Of a stretch of DNA of 64,000 nt, positions 42,829 to 51,651 are shown piece after piece. A program made the translations under genes and the position numbers. This DNA is from an uncultured Acidobacteriia bacterium. GTDB lineage: Bacteria > Acidobacteriota > Terriglobia > Bryobacterales > Bryobacteraceae. Numbering within the stretch: position 1 is the stretch's first letter; each line of letters opens with the position of its first letter. Location: positions 164,744-228,743 of the forward strand of contig CAINNJ010000027.1 of NCBI GenBank assembly GCA_903851195.1. The letters run 5' to 3'. A model generated the notes under the pieces. It was not told the DNA's origin and made no database searches. It was given only the letters and a program-made list of their open reading frames with translations.

Positions 42829-44781
42829 ATGTGCGGGATAGCCGGATTTATTACACTTCACTCCTCCCCCGGCGACGCGGCTACCCTGGCGCGCATGACT
42901 TCCGCAATCGCCCACCGTGGTCCGGACGACACCGGTGTTCTGCACTCTGCGCCCGCTTTTCTGGGCCAGCGCCGGCTCAGCATCGTCGATCTCGCCGGAG
43001 GCCATCAGCCGATCTTCAACGAAGACGGTTCGCTCGCCATCGTCTATAACGGCGAAGTTTTCAACCACTCCGCCGTGCGCCCTCTGCTGGAAGCCGCCGG
43101 CCACGTTTACCGCACCCGTTCGGATACCGAAACCCTGCTGCACGCCTGGGAAGAGTGGGGGCCCGCTTCTCTCGAACGCTTCCGCGGCATGTTCGCCTTC
43201 GCCATCTGGGATGCCAAACGCCAGGTCCTGACGGCGGCACGCGACCGCCTCGGCATCAAGCCCTTCTATTACTACTGGGATGGCCGTTTCTTTGCGTTCG
43301 CCAGTGAAATCAAGGCTCTCCTGGCCCACCCCGCCATCTCGGCCGAGCCCCATGACAGCCTGCTGAGCGAGTATCTCGCCTTCGGCTATACCAGCGGTGA
43401 GGAGACCCTCTTCCGCGGCATCCGCAAACTTCCTCCCGGGCACTGGCTGCAATGGTCCTGCAACGCGGGCGGCGCCCCGCACCTGAAACTGGAACGTTAC
43501 TGGGACGTGCCCGACACCGCGCCCGACGAGTCTCTGACCGAGGCCGACTGGATCTCCACCGTCCGGCAGGGCCTTGAAGAAACCGTCCGCCTGCGCCTCA
43601 TGGCCGATGTGCCGCTCGGGGCCTTCCTCAGCGGCGGCGTGGATTCCAGCGCCATTACGGCTCTCATGCAGGGCATGGTGCCGGGCCGCGTGCGCACCTT
43701 CAGCGTGGGCTACCAGGAGCAGCAGTTCAGTGAACTGGCCTACGCCCGCCAGGTCGCCGAACGCCTCAATACCGAGCACCAGGAAGTCGTGGTCGGCCGC
43801 GACGACTTCTTCGCCGCCCTGGGCCCTCTCATCTATCAGGAAGACGAGCCCATCACCTGGCCCTCCAGCGTGCCCCTGTATTTCGTCTCCCGCCTCGCCT
43901 CCCGCAGCGTGAAAGTGGTTCTCACCGGCGAGGGCAGCGATGAACTCTTCGGCGGTTACGAGCGCTATAGCTGGACCCGGCTCAACCTCGCCGCCGGCCG
44001 CGCCTGGAATGTTCTTCCCGCTCCGCTGCGCCGCTGGACTTCGAACTTCATTGCCTCCTCCGGTCTGCTCCGCGCCGACATGCGGCGCAAGCTCTCCCAT
44101 ACTTTTCTGGGACGCGAGAACTCCATCGAATCGCTTCTGCTCGATAACTTTCTGAGCGCCTTCTCGCCGGATCAGCAACGGGATCTGCTTCGCACGCCGC
44201 CCGGCGACATCTACGGCAATTATCTTCGCTTCTGGAACAGCCGCCCCGGACGTTCCACCCTGGCGAGAATGCTCTATGCCGACCAGAAAACCTACCTGGT
44301 GCAACTGCTCATGAAGCAGGACCGCATGAGCATGGCCGCCTCCATCGAAAGCCGCGTGCCCTTTCTCGACCACCACTTCCTCGCCATGGCCATGCGGATC
44401 CCCGACCGGTTCAAAATTCATGGCCGCGAGCAGAAATACATTTTTAAGAAAGCGGTGGAAGATCTGCTGCCGCGCGAGATCGTCTACCGGCGCAAAATGG
44501 GCTTTCCCACGCCCCTGAAACAATGGCTGCGCGAACCGGCGCTCGCCGGTCGGCTGGACTCCCTCGCCGCTCCCGACAGCTTCATCTCCCGGTGGACGCA
44601 ACCCCGGGAAGTGGCGCGCATTGTGGCCGCGCATCGCGCCGGGCAGATCGATGCGACGGACCGGATCTGGCGCCTGCTCAATCTTGAACTCTGGGGCCGC
44701 CGCTTCTTTGTTTCCGGAGAGCCGCAACGCGACGCCGCGGACGAACTCACCGCCATCGGCGCCGGGCTGCACGCGCGATGA
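42829..44781 (+). CDS. AsnB-type glutamine amidotransferase, second copy
   Basis: A 650-residue asparagine-synthase family protein with Cys2 (MCGIAGFITLH), AHRGPDDTGV, RRLSIVDLAGGHQPI and the PP-loop LSGGVDSSAI; KVVLTGEGSDELFGGYERY is the second nucleotide motif. It differs from the copy at 23567 in many positions, so the two are not a recent duplication. Locus context suggests amidation of a sugar or of a carrier intermediate. It begins a coupled four-gene run with GT4, GT2 and a methyltransferase; the next start overlaps by four bases. Confidence 0.88.
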   Translation: MCGIAGFITLHSSPGDAATLARMTSAIAHRGPDDTGVLHSAPAFLGQRRLSIVDLAGGHQPIFNEDGSLAIVYNGEVFNHSAVRPLLEAAGHVYRTRSDTETLLHAWEEWGPASLERFRGMFAFAIWDAKRQVLTAARDRLGIKPFYYYWDGRFFAFASEIKALLAHPAISAEPHDSLLSEYLAFGYTSGEETLFRGIRKLPPGHWLQWSCNAGGAPHLKLERYWDVPDTAPDESLTEADWISTVRQGLEETVRLRLMADVPLGAFLSGGVDSSAITALMQGMVPGRVRTFSVGYQEQQFSELAYARQVAERLNTEHQEVVVGRDDFFAALGPLIYQEDEPITWPSSVPLYFVSRLASRSVKVVLTGEGSDELFGGYERYSWTRLNLAAGRAWNVLPAPLRRWTSNFIASSGLLRADMRRKLSHTFLGRENSIESLLLDNFLSAFSPDQQRDLLRTPPGDIYGNYLRFWNSRPGRSTLARMLYADQKTYLVQLLMKQDRMSMAASIESRVPFLDHHFLAMAMRIPDRFKIHGREQKYIFKKAVEDLLPREIVYRRKMGFPTPLKQWLREPALAGRLDSLAAPDSFISRWTQPREVARIVAAHRAGQIDATDRIWRLLNLELWGRRFFVSGEPQRDAADELTAIGAGLHAR

Positions 44782-45965
44782 AAATCCTCTGGATCAAAAC
44801 GGATTTCCTGCATCCCACCAATCGCGGCGGGCAGATCCGCACCTTGGGGATGATGCGGGAACTCCACCGCAATCACGAAATTCACTACCTCGCTCTCGAC
44901 AACGGCGAATTCCCTGAAGGGCCCGCCCGCGCCGGCGAGTATTCCTCGTTTCAGTACGCGGTGCCCCACCACCCGCCGTCGAAAACATCTCCCGCCTTCG
45001 CCCTGCAGTTGCTCCGCGGTCTGCTGTCTCCCTTGCCGGTCGCGGTGGCGCGTTACGAATCCGCCGAACTGCGCCGCCAGGTGGAACTTCTCACGAAGAC
45101 CCACCGCTTCGATGCCATCGTCTGCGACTTCCTGTTTCCGGCCGTCAATCTGCCCGATCTTTCCGTCGCCTCCGTCTTCCAGCACAACGTGGAAGCGATG
45201 ATCTGGAAGCGCCACGCCCAACACGGCCGCACGCCCCTCCATCGCTGGTATTTCCGCGGCCAGTACCAGAAAATGCTGGCCTGCGAGAAGAAGGTCTGCC
45301 GCGCCGCCCGCCGCGTGATCGCCGTGTCCGAAACCGACGCCGATACCTTCCGCCGGGAATACGGTCTGCAGGATGTCCCCTGGGTTCCCACCGGCGTGGA
45401 TGTGGACTACTTCACCCCTCCCGACACCGAAGTGCCGCCTCACGCGGACCTCGTCTTCGTCGGCTCCATGGACTGGATGCCCAATATCGACGCGGCGCTC
45501 TGGTTCGCCGCAGAGATTCTGCCCCGCATTCGGGAACGCCGCCCGGAGACCACCGTGGCCTTCGCGGGCCGCCATCCCACTCCCGAAATTCAGGCCCTCG
45601 CCCAAAAGATCCCCGGCTTCCAGGTCACCGGGACCGTCCCGGACATCCGCCCCTGGTTGCACGGAGCGAAGGTCAGCATCGTCCCCTTGCGGATCGGCGG
45701 CGGAACGCGGCTCAAGATCTACGAAGCGATGGCGGCCCGCTGCCCGGTCGTCTCCACCGCCATCGGCGCGGAGGGTCTCGACTGCAGCCAGGGCAACAAC
45801 ATCCTCCTCGCCGACAGCCCCGCCGATTTCGCGGCTGCCTGTCTTGACCTTCTCGGGGACGCGGAGAAACGGCGGCGTATCGGAACCGCCGCCAGAGAAT
45901 TCGTCGCCTCCACGTATTCCTGGGCCAGCGTCGCCGCGCGTTTCGAACAGGCACTCTTCGCATGA
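44778..45965 (+). CDS. GT4-family glycosyltransferase
   Basis: A 395-residue GT-B enzyme. The start MKILWIKTDFLHPTNRGGQIRTLGMMREL and the VASVFQHNVEAMIWKRH segment recall the Stp1-type glycosyltransferases seen in exosortase-associated loci. The donor domain has LVFVGSMDWMPNIDAALWFA, VTGTVPDIRPWLHGAKVSIVPLRIGGGTRLKIYEAMA and the region around PVVSTAIGAEGLD. Overlaps by four bases at both ends, so translationally coupled. Donor and acceptor unknown. Confidence 0.88.
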   Translation: MKILWIKTDFLHPTNRGGQIRTLGMMRELHRNHEIHYLALDNGEFPEGPARAGEYSSFQYAVPHHPPSKTSPAFALQLLRGLLSPLPVAVARYESAELRRQVELLTKTHRFDAIVCDFLFPAVNLPDLSVASVFQHNVEAMIWKRHAQHGRTPLHRWYFRGQYQKMLACEKKVCRAARRVIAVSETDADTFRREYGLQDVPWVPTGVDVDYFTPPDTEVPPHADLVFVGSMDWMPNIDAALWFAAEILPRIRERRPETTVAFAGRHPTPEIQALAQKIPGFQVTGTVPDIRPWLHGAKVSIVPLRIGGGTRLKIYEAMAARCPVVSTAIGAEGLDCSQGNNILLADSPADFAAACLDLLGDAEKRRRIGTAAREFVASTYSWASVAARFEQALFA

Positions 45966-47089
45966 CCGCTGTCGTCGTGTTTCTGGCCGCCACCGCGTTG
46001 CTGCTCTACGTCATCGTGGGTTATCCGCTGCTGCTCGCCAGGTTGCGCCGCCACGCCGGCCGGCCGGTTCTGCGGGATTCCAGTCTCCCCACTGTCAGCG
46101 TGATCGTCGCCGTGTACAACGGCGCGTCTTTCCTCGAAGCCAAGCTGCGAAGCCTGCTCGCGGTGGACTACCCGAAGGACTGCCTCGAAATCCTCGTCGT
46201 CAGCGACGGCTCCACGGACCGCACAGGCGAAATCGCCCGGCAATTCCCCCATGTCACCCTGCTGGAAGTTCCCCGGGGCGGGAAGTGCGCCGCTCTCAAC
46301 GCCGCTATTCCCAAGGCGCGTGGCGAAATCCTTCTGCTCACCGACGTGCGCCAGCTCGTCGAACCCGGCAGCCTGCGCACCCTGGTCCGCAACTTCGCCG
46401 ATCCCCGTGTGGGCGCCGTCAGCGGCCACCTCAAAATTCGCGACCCCCGCTCCGGAGGCTCCGCCCAGATCGACGCGTACTGGCGCTTCGAAACCTGGAT
46501 GCGGGACTCCCTCAGTGCGCTCGATTCCATGTTCGGCGCCACCGGTCCCTTTTACGCCCTTCGCCGCGCCGTGGCCGTGCCGATCCCCCCCGACATCCTT
46601 CTCGACGACATGTACCTGCCTCTGGCGGCATTCCGCAAGGGCTACAGGCTCATCGTCGACCAGGAGGCGGTGGCCTGGGACATCCCCACCGATCTCTCCA
46701 CCGAGTTCCGCCGCAAGGTGCGCACTCTCGCCGGCAATTACCAGCTCTGGTTTCATTACCCCTGGCTGCTCACCCCCGCGAACCGGATGTGGCTCCATTT
46801 CCTCAGTTACAAAGTGGGACGCCTGCTGCTGCCCTGGCTGCTGATCGCGGTTGCCGTGAGCACATGTTTTCTTCCGTCCCCGTGGCGTGAGGCCGCCGGT
46901 CTGCCGCAGTTACTCGTGTACGGCCTGGCTGCGGTCCACCCGTGGCTGCCCCGCTCTCTGCAACGTCTCAGCTCGCCGTGCCGCGCTTTCGTCGTGATGA
47001 TGCTCGCGGTTGTGGCTGCCCTGCAAATCCTGTTCGTCCCCGCCCGCCGCCTTTGGAAGGTGACCGGTGCTACCCCTGCCTCCTCATGA
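45962..47089 (+). CDS. GT2 glycosyltransferase with membrane segments
   Basis: A 375-residue protein: N-terminal membrane helix (VVVFLAATALLLYVIVGYPL), then a GT-A domain (LPTVSVIVAVYNGASFLEAKL, LVVSDGSTDRTGEI, acidic ILLLTDVRQL at the DxD position; ILLDDMYLPLAAF with the acceptor-side acid), and two C-terminal hydrophobic segments. The Q-x-x-R-W-type motif of synthases appears as RRKVRTLAGNYQLW, which resembles processive-type GT2 enzymes but not conclusively. Coupled to its neighbours by four-base overlaps. Confidence 0.86.
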   Translation: MTAVVVFLAATALLLYVIVGYPLLLARLRRHAGRPVLRDSSLPTVSVIVAVYNGASFLEAKLRSLLAVDYPKDCLEILVVSDGSTDRTGEIARQFPHVTLLEVPRGGKCAALNAAIPKARGEILLLTDVRQLVEPGSLRTLVRNFADPRVGAVSGHLKIRDPRSGGSAQIDAYWRFETWMRDSLSALDSMFGATGPFYALRRAVAVPIPPDILLDDMYLPLAAFRKGYRLIVDQEAVAWDIPTDLSTEFRRKVRTLAGNYQLWFHYPWLLTPANRMWLHFLSYKVGRLLLPWLLIAVAVSTCFLPSPWREAAGLPQLLVYGLAAVHPWLPRSLQRLSSPCRAFVVMMLAVVAALQILFVPARRLWKVTGATPASS

Positions 47090-48021
47090 CCTGGAAACAG
47101 AAAGCCCTCATTCAGCGCGGTTGCGCCTCTCTGCCCTTCGGCAACGAAGAGCTGTACTATTTTCTGCAGCGGAAGTTCGGCAGCCTTCGTCATGACCCGG
47201 ACCCCCTGCCCAACCTTCGTGAAGCCGCCGGCATCGCAGCCGACCTCGCCAAAGCCGGGACGCCCCCCGAGGGCCGGCGCGTCATGGAAGTCGGCACGGG
47301 CCGCCGCCTCGACATGCCGCTGGCGTTTTATCTGCTCGGCGCCGCGTCCGTGGACACGGTCGATCTCCACGCCTATCTCAAAGCCGAAATCGTCCTCAAA
47401 GCCGTGGCCGCGATTGTCGCGCGCCGCGACGAAGTGACCGCCTATTTCGCTCCCTACACCGCCGCGCCGGATCTCGCGCGTCGGCTCGACCGTCTGGCGG
47501 GCGTCTCCTCCCTGCCGGACCTGCTGCGGGAAACCCGCATCTCCTATCACGCCCCGACGGATGCCACGCGAACCACGTTTCCCGACGCTTCTTTCGATAT
47601 CCAGTTCTCTTACACGGTGTTCGAACACATCCCTTACGATGTCCTGCTGGGCATTCTCCGCGAGTGCCGCCGCCTGCTGGCGCCCGGCGGCATTGCCTGT
47701 CATCACATCGACCTGTCCGATCACTTCGCGCACGACGATCCCTCCATCAGCTTCGTGAACTTTCTCCGCTTCGAGGAGAAAGAATGGAGCGGGTATAACG
47801 ACAACCAGTTCGCCTACCACAACCGCCTTCGCGAGCCCGATTTCGAGCGGCTTTACAAAGAAGCCGGTCACGACGTGCTGGAATGGCGGACCTGGCGGGA
47901 CAGCCGCGGGGAAAATGAAATCCGCTCGGGCGCTTTCCCTCTCGCCAGTCGCTACCGGGGCTTGCCGGCGGAAATGCTCGCGACAGTCGGAGTTCGCGTG
48001 CTCAGCCGCTCCGCCGCCTGA
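47086..48021 (+). CDS. SAM-dependent methyltransferase
   Basis: A 311-residue protein starting MTWKQKALIQRGCASLPFG. The SAM-binding region is RRVMEVGTGRRLDMPLAFYL, followed by DLHAYL and FSYTVFEHIPYDVLLGILREC, then LLAPGGIACHHIDLSDHF. The start ATG overlaps the GT2 stop by four bases. Its last 70 bases overlap, antisense, the end of the convergent GT4 gene. Substrate probably a sugar in the same glycan. Confidence 0.85.
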   Translation: MTWKQKALIQRGCASLPFGNEELYYFLQRKFGSLRHDPDPLPNLREAAGIAADLAKAGTPPEGRRVMEVGTGRRLDMPLAFYLLGAASVDTVDLHAYLKAEIVLKAVAAIVARRDEVTAYFAPYTAAPDLARRLDRLAGVSSLPDLLRETRISYHAPTDATRTTFPDASFDIQFSYTVFEHIPYDVLLGILRECRRLLAPGGIACHHIDLSDHFAHDDPSISFVNFLRFEEKEWSGYNDNQFAYHNRLREPDFERLYKEAGHDVLEWRTWRDSRGENEIRSGAFPLASRYRGLPAEMLATVGVRVLSRSAA

Positions 48022-49304
48022 GGCGGTTCGGGTGGGTTGGCTTCCGGTGGGTTGGCTTCCGGTGGCTTGGCTTCCGGTGCTGCGATCCGGAAGCCGAGGT
48101 GTTCGCGGAACAGACTTCCCAGCCGGGCGGTATTGGTGGCGAGATCGTAGTCGCGGATCGCCTTCTGCCGGCCCGCCAGTCCCAAACGGCGGCGCAGCCC
48201 CGCGTCTTCGATCAGCCGCCCGATCGCATCCGCCAGCCCCGCCTCATCCGCAGGCGCCGTCAGCAGACCGTCTTTTTCGTTTTCGATCAGTTCGGGAATA
48301 CCGTTCACCCACGTGGCGGCGCACGGCAGTCCCATCGCCATCGCTTCCATGAGAACAACCGGAACGCCTTCGGCGAAACTGGCCATCGCGAAGACATCGC
48401 CCAGCCCGTAAAGCGCGATCAGTTCATCCTGGTTCCGGACGCCTTCAAAAACCACATGCCGCTCCATTCCAAGCGTGAAGACATACTTCTCCAGGTCGGC
48501 CCGCTCCTCCCCCCCGCCCGCCAGATGCAGTCGCAATCGGCAGCCCCTCGCCACCACCTTCGCGCAGGCGGAGATCAGGACCCGGATCCCTTTCACGGGA
48601 GCCAGACGCCCCACGAAAAGTACTCGCGGAGGACCCTCGTCCCGCTGCGTGCGATAAGGCCTGAACACCGCGGCGTCCACTCCCATTCGGCAGACTTTGA
48701 TTTTGGGCCAGTCCCGGCGGTCCGAAGACTGCATAATCTGGCTGCTCGCGTAGTGGCTGATCGCCCGGACAAAGACCGAGCCGGCCACCTTCTCGCGCAT
48801 TCGGAATGCCGCGGTGTCCCGGAATTCGTCGGGTCCGTGCAGGCTGAGAGACAGGTCCAGACCGAAGATCTTCGCGGCGAGCAGCGCCACCGTCGACGAG
48901 AAATGCGAATGCAGGTGAGTGTGGCCGCGCCTTTTCGCTTCGTGGCCCACCACCACCGCTTCCAGAAAATAGAAGCCGTGGCTCAAAGCCGTCCGCAAAT
49001 TCCGGTTACCCATGCGCAGCGCGAGCAAAAGGCCGGCCAGATATTTTCCGGGACGTGCCAGCAACGTCGCCAGATGGGGCCGAATAAAATGGGTTCCGAA
49101 CGGCAGCACGGCGAAGGTTCTGCCGCTTTCCAGCCGATCGGTCTCCGTCATCTCCCCGATCGGCCGATCCGGTTTCTGAATAGCGATGACGTCGATCTCG
49201 AACCCCTGCGCGCGCAGCTCATTTACTTCCCTCAGAATGAAGGTATGCGTGGTGGCGGGGTAAACACTCACCACATAAGCAACTCGTAAAGAGGGTGCCG
49301 GCAA
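47952..49304 (-). CDS. GT4-family (WcaL-like) glycosyltransferase with an extended C terminus
   Basis: A GT-B enzyme, about 450 residues from TTG 49304. The core matches the sister gene at 57087: RVAYVVSVYPATTHTFILREVNEL, HGPDEFRDTAAFRMREKVAGS, FAMASFAEGVPVVLMEAMAMGLPCAATWVNGIPELI. After the normal end (LGSLFREHLGF) about 40 extra residues follow, with PPEANPPEANPPE repeats and a Ser/Thr tail. The tail is antisense to the end of the methyltransferase gene. GTG at 49370 is an alternative start. Likely transfers a hexose to the growing glycan. Confidence 0.86.
   Translation of the reverse strand: MPAPSLRVAYVVSVYPATTHTFILREVNELRAQGFEIDVIAIQKPDRPIGEMTETDRLESGRTFAVLPFGTHFIRPHLATLLARPGKYLAGLLLALRMGNRNLRTALSHGFYFLEAVVVGHEAKRRGHTHLHSHFSSTVALLAAKIFGLDLSLSLHGPDEFRDTAAFRMREKVAGSVFVRAISHYASSQIMQSSDRRDWPKIKVCRMGVDAAVFRPYRTQRDEGPPRVLFVGRLAPVKGIRVLISACAKVVARGCRLRLHLAGGGEERADLEKYVFTLGMERHVVFEGVRNQDELIALYGLGDVFAMASFAEGVPVVLMEAMAMGLPCAATWVNGIPELIENEKDGLLTAPADEAGLADAIGRLIEDAGLRRRLGLAGRQKAIRDYDLATNTARLGSLFREHLGFRIAAPEAKPPEANPPEANPPEPPQAAERLSTRTPTVASISAGKPR
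48031..48075. repeat. 15-bp tandem repeat, three copies
   Basis: Unit GGTGGGTTGGCTTCC at 48031-48045 and 48046-48060, then one copy with a single change at 48061-48075. On the minus strand it encodes the Pro-rich PPEAN repeats in the C terminus of the GT4 protein. It lies just outside the methyltransferase gene, whose stop is at 48021. Confidence 0.88.
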
Positions 49305-49319
49305 AGCACTAAGTATAGC

Positions 49320-49373
49320 AACGTTGAAAAACACACATGTTTGCAGGTACAACGTTAAGAAAAAACACACACA
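49320..49373. repeat. Direct repeat pair in a divergent glycosyltransferase promoter region
   Basis: Two imperfect copies of AACGTTGAAAAACACACA, at 49320-49337 and from 49351 to about 49373 (the second has an extra base or two and more CA units). The starts are 31 bp apart, about three helical turns. It is an A-rich island in GC-rich DNA, fitting a regulator-binding or UP-element site. Confidence 0.5.
49325..49353 (+). promoter_or_regulatory. Candidate sigma-70-type promoter
   Basis: TTGAAA (49325-49330), a 17-base spacer, and TACAAC (49348-49353). It would give a leader of about 225 bases before the GT4 start at 49586. On the minus strand TATACT at 49318-49313 could be the -10 box for the divergent gene, with no good -35. 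Found by eye only. Confidence 0.35.
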
Positions 49374-49585
49374 CAGAACCGAAAGTCCTGCCGAGGCCAC
49401 TCTGCGAAAGCGCCTCCACCAGCCCTCATCCCCTTCTCTCCCGCCACGCACCCAACCCATCGGCCGACGCTCACTTTGCGCTGGCTTATGGTATGTTCGG
49501 CCAGTACCGTGATGTCCTTAACAGAACGTGGTTTGAACTCCGCAAAAGCCCCCCGGCCACCCTCAAACCCCGGCGGGAGTCGGTG

Positions 49586-50749
49586 ATGGGAGCCCCCCCG
49601 CCAACCGCTCTTCTGATCTTCGGAATCAATCCCCGCAGGGTCGGCGGCATTGAGTGTCATACCCGCGAACTCGTGCGCCGGCTTGGAGAGCGGGGCTGGA
49701 GAGCCGTTTTGTGCTTTCACCAGGCGCCCTGCCCCGAGGTGCGCGACTACCTTTCTCTGCCAAATGTCGTCTGGGACGAATACCCGAACGGCTGGAATAC
49801 ATCCGTTGAGACCAGCCGTCATCTGCTTCGTTTACTCCGGCTTTACCGGCCGCGCCTGCTGCATCTTCAGTTCACTCCGCTTCTCGGCCCGAATCCCTGG
49901 CTGGCGCGCCTGGCCGGAGTCCGGACCGTCGTGTTCACCGATCATCACTCTCACGCCGAAGGGTTCCAGCCGGCACGCATGCCTTCCTGGAAGCTTGCCA
50001 TCGGACGACTCGTAAGCGCGCCGTATTCTCTGGTGGTCACGGTCAGCGAATTTAACCGGCATGTTTTGGCCACGCTGGGAAACCCGGACCCCTCCCGGGT
50101 GCGGCTCGTCTACAACGGCGCCGACCTGTCCCGGCGTGACGATCCCTCCAGCACGTCGGCTCTCGATTTCCGTGCGCGCTACGGCATCCCGGCGGAGCGG
50201 ATTCTCATCACCCAGGTCGCGCTCGTCAACCGGCAGAAGGGCGTGCCGGACCTCCTTCAGGCGGCCAAACTGGCACTGGCCGGCAATCCCGACCTCCATT
50301 TCGCGTTCGTCGGCGACGGCAAGGAAACCGACGAATTTATCCGCCAGTCGGCCGCGCTCGGCCTCGCCGGCAACGTCACCTTTACCGGGCTGGTGAAGTA
50401 TCCCATGGCCGAAGGCGTTTACGCCGCCACCGATATTTACTGCCAGGCCTCGCGCTGGCAGGAAGCGTTTGGCCTTGCCATCGCGGAGGCTATGACCTTC
50501 GGTAAGCCGGTTGTCGCCACGCGCATCGGCGGCATTCCGGAAGTCGTGGCGGATGGTGTAACCGGATATCTGGTGCCACCGGGGGAACCCGCCCGCCTCG
50601 CCGAGTACTTCCTTCTGCTGGCCCGGGACGCGGCTCTGCGGAACCGCCTCGGCGCGGCCGGACTCGCCCGCGCGCGGGAAAAGTTCGACGTCCGTGTGAA
50701 TGTGGGAACCCTGCTCGATCTCTACGACGAATGTGCGGGAAAGGCCTGA
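49586..50749 (+). CDS. GT4-family glycosyltransferase
   Basis: A 387-residue GT-B enzyme. ATG 49586 follows GGGAG at a good distance. N domain: TALLIFGINPRRVGGIECHTREL, then DHHSHAEGFQPAR. Donor domain: ERILITQVALVNRQKGVPDLLQA, LHFAFVGDGKETDEFI, VTFTGLVKYPMAEGVYAATDIYCQ, and EAFGLAIAEAMTFGKPVVATRIGGIPEVV. A retaining transfer from a nucleotide sugar is expected, with specificity unknown. The PhyH-like gene follows by 5 bases. Upstream open sequence to 49337 lacks coding character. Confidence 0.88.
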   Translation: MGAPPPTALLIFGINPRRVGGIECHTRELVRRLGERGWRAVLCFHQAPCPEVRDYLSLPNVVWDEYPNGWNTSVETSRHLLRLLRLYRPRLLHLQFTPLLGPNPWLARLAGVRTVVFTDHHSHAEGFQPARMPSWKLAIGRLVSAPYSLVVTVSEFNRHVLATLGNPDPSRVRLVYNGADLSRRDDPSSTSALDFRARYGIPAERILITQVALVNRQKGVPDLLQAAKLALAGNPDLHFAFVGDGKETDEFIRQSAALGLAGNVTFTGLVKYPMAEGVYAATDIYCQASRWQEAFGLAIAEAMTFGKPVVATRIGGIPEVVADGVTGYLVPPGEPARLAEYFLLLARDAALRNRLGAAGLARAREKFDVRVNVGTLLDLYDECAGKA

Positions 50750-50754
50750 TTTCC

Positions 50755-51642
50755 GTGAATATTTCCGAACAACTTGAAAAAGATGGTGTTGTCGTTTTGC
50801 CCGGTTTCCTCGCCGGGGAGACCCTGCGCTCCATGCAGCTGGCCTTCGCCTCCCGGCTGCGCCGCCTCCGCTGGAACGATGTGGATGGCTACGAAAAGAC
50901 GGAGCGCTTTCGCCACATGGTGCAGAATGTGCTGCAGCTGGAGCAGGGGTTTGTCGACGCCGCCGTTCATCCTCTGGTAACGGACGCTCTCCGTTCCTAT
51001 ATCGGCCCGAAGTTCGCCCTCGTGGAAGCCAAGGGCTGGAAGTCCCTTCCGACCCGCCGCCTGTTCCACGGCTGGCATGCCGACGCCTGGTACGACCAAA
51101 GCGTCGTGGCCACCATTCCCCGCGAAGTCAAACTGGCTTTCTATCTGTCCGACGTCCGCACCGGCGCCTTCGAATACATTCGGGGAACTCACCGGAAACA
51201 ACATCCCCGGATCTGGCGCGGACACGAGATTTCCGCGTTTCCCGCCGCGAATATCCAGCGGGTCGCCGGCCCCGCCGGGACGGCCTTTCTTTTCGATACT
51301 TCCGGAATTCACCGGCAGTCGTCCCCGATTCTGGAGCCGCGCCAGGCCGTTTTTTACAACTATCACGACCCGTCCGTAAAACTTCAGCGCGAAGATCTGG
51401 AATATGACCGCTATCACCCGCTGCTGCTGAACGCCGCGCTCTTGGGCGGTCTTTCGGAAGAGGACCGGCGCATCCTGGGCTTTGGCGACAAGACCAATTA
51501 CCAGCCCCTTTTCGAGCGCAAGCCGCTCCACAAGACGCTCCAGGCGGTGCAGTCCTGCGTCTTCGACGGTAAAATTCTGGCCGGGGAGTTCACCGGCCGC
51601 GTGATCGCCCGGCTGCGCCACACGTTTCGCGTCGGCCGGTAA
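50755..51642 (+). CDS. Phytanoyl-CoA dioxygenase-like (PhyH) non-haem iron protein
   Basis: A 295-residue protein with a PhyH-type N-terminal region (LEKDGVVVLPGFLAGETL). Candidate iron ligands are the H-x-D in RRLFHGWHADAWY and the distal His in LFDTSGIHRQSSP; the arginine in EPRQAVFYNYH may bind 2-oxoglutarate. Fe(II)/2-oxoglutarate hydroxylase is the expected activity; in this locus it may hydroxylate a glycan or its precursor. GTG 50755 has AAAGG 10 bases before it; ATG 50731 would overlap the upstream gene by 19 bases and add eight residues. Confidence 0.78.
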   Translation: MNISEQLEKDGVVVLPGFLAGETLRSMQLAFASRLRRLRWNDVDGYEKTERFRHMVQNVLQLEQGFVDAAVHPLVTDALRSYIGPKFALVEAKGWKSLPTRRLFHGWHADAWYDQSVVATIPREVKLAFYLSDVRTGAFEYIRGTHRKQHPRIWRGHEISAFPAANIQRVAGPAGTAFLFDTSGIHRQSSPILEPRQAVFYNYHDPSVKLQREDLEYDRYHPLLLNAALLGGLSEEDRRILGFGDKTNYQPLFERKPLHKTLQAVQSCVFDGKILAGEFTGRVIARLRHTFRVGR

Positions 51643-51651
51643 GCTGTCGCG

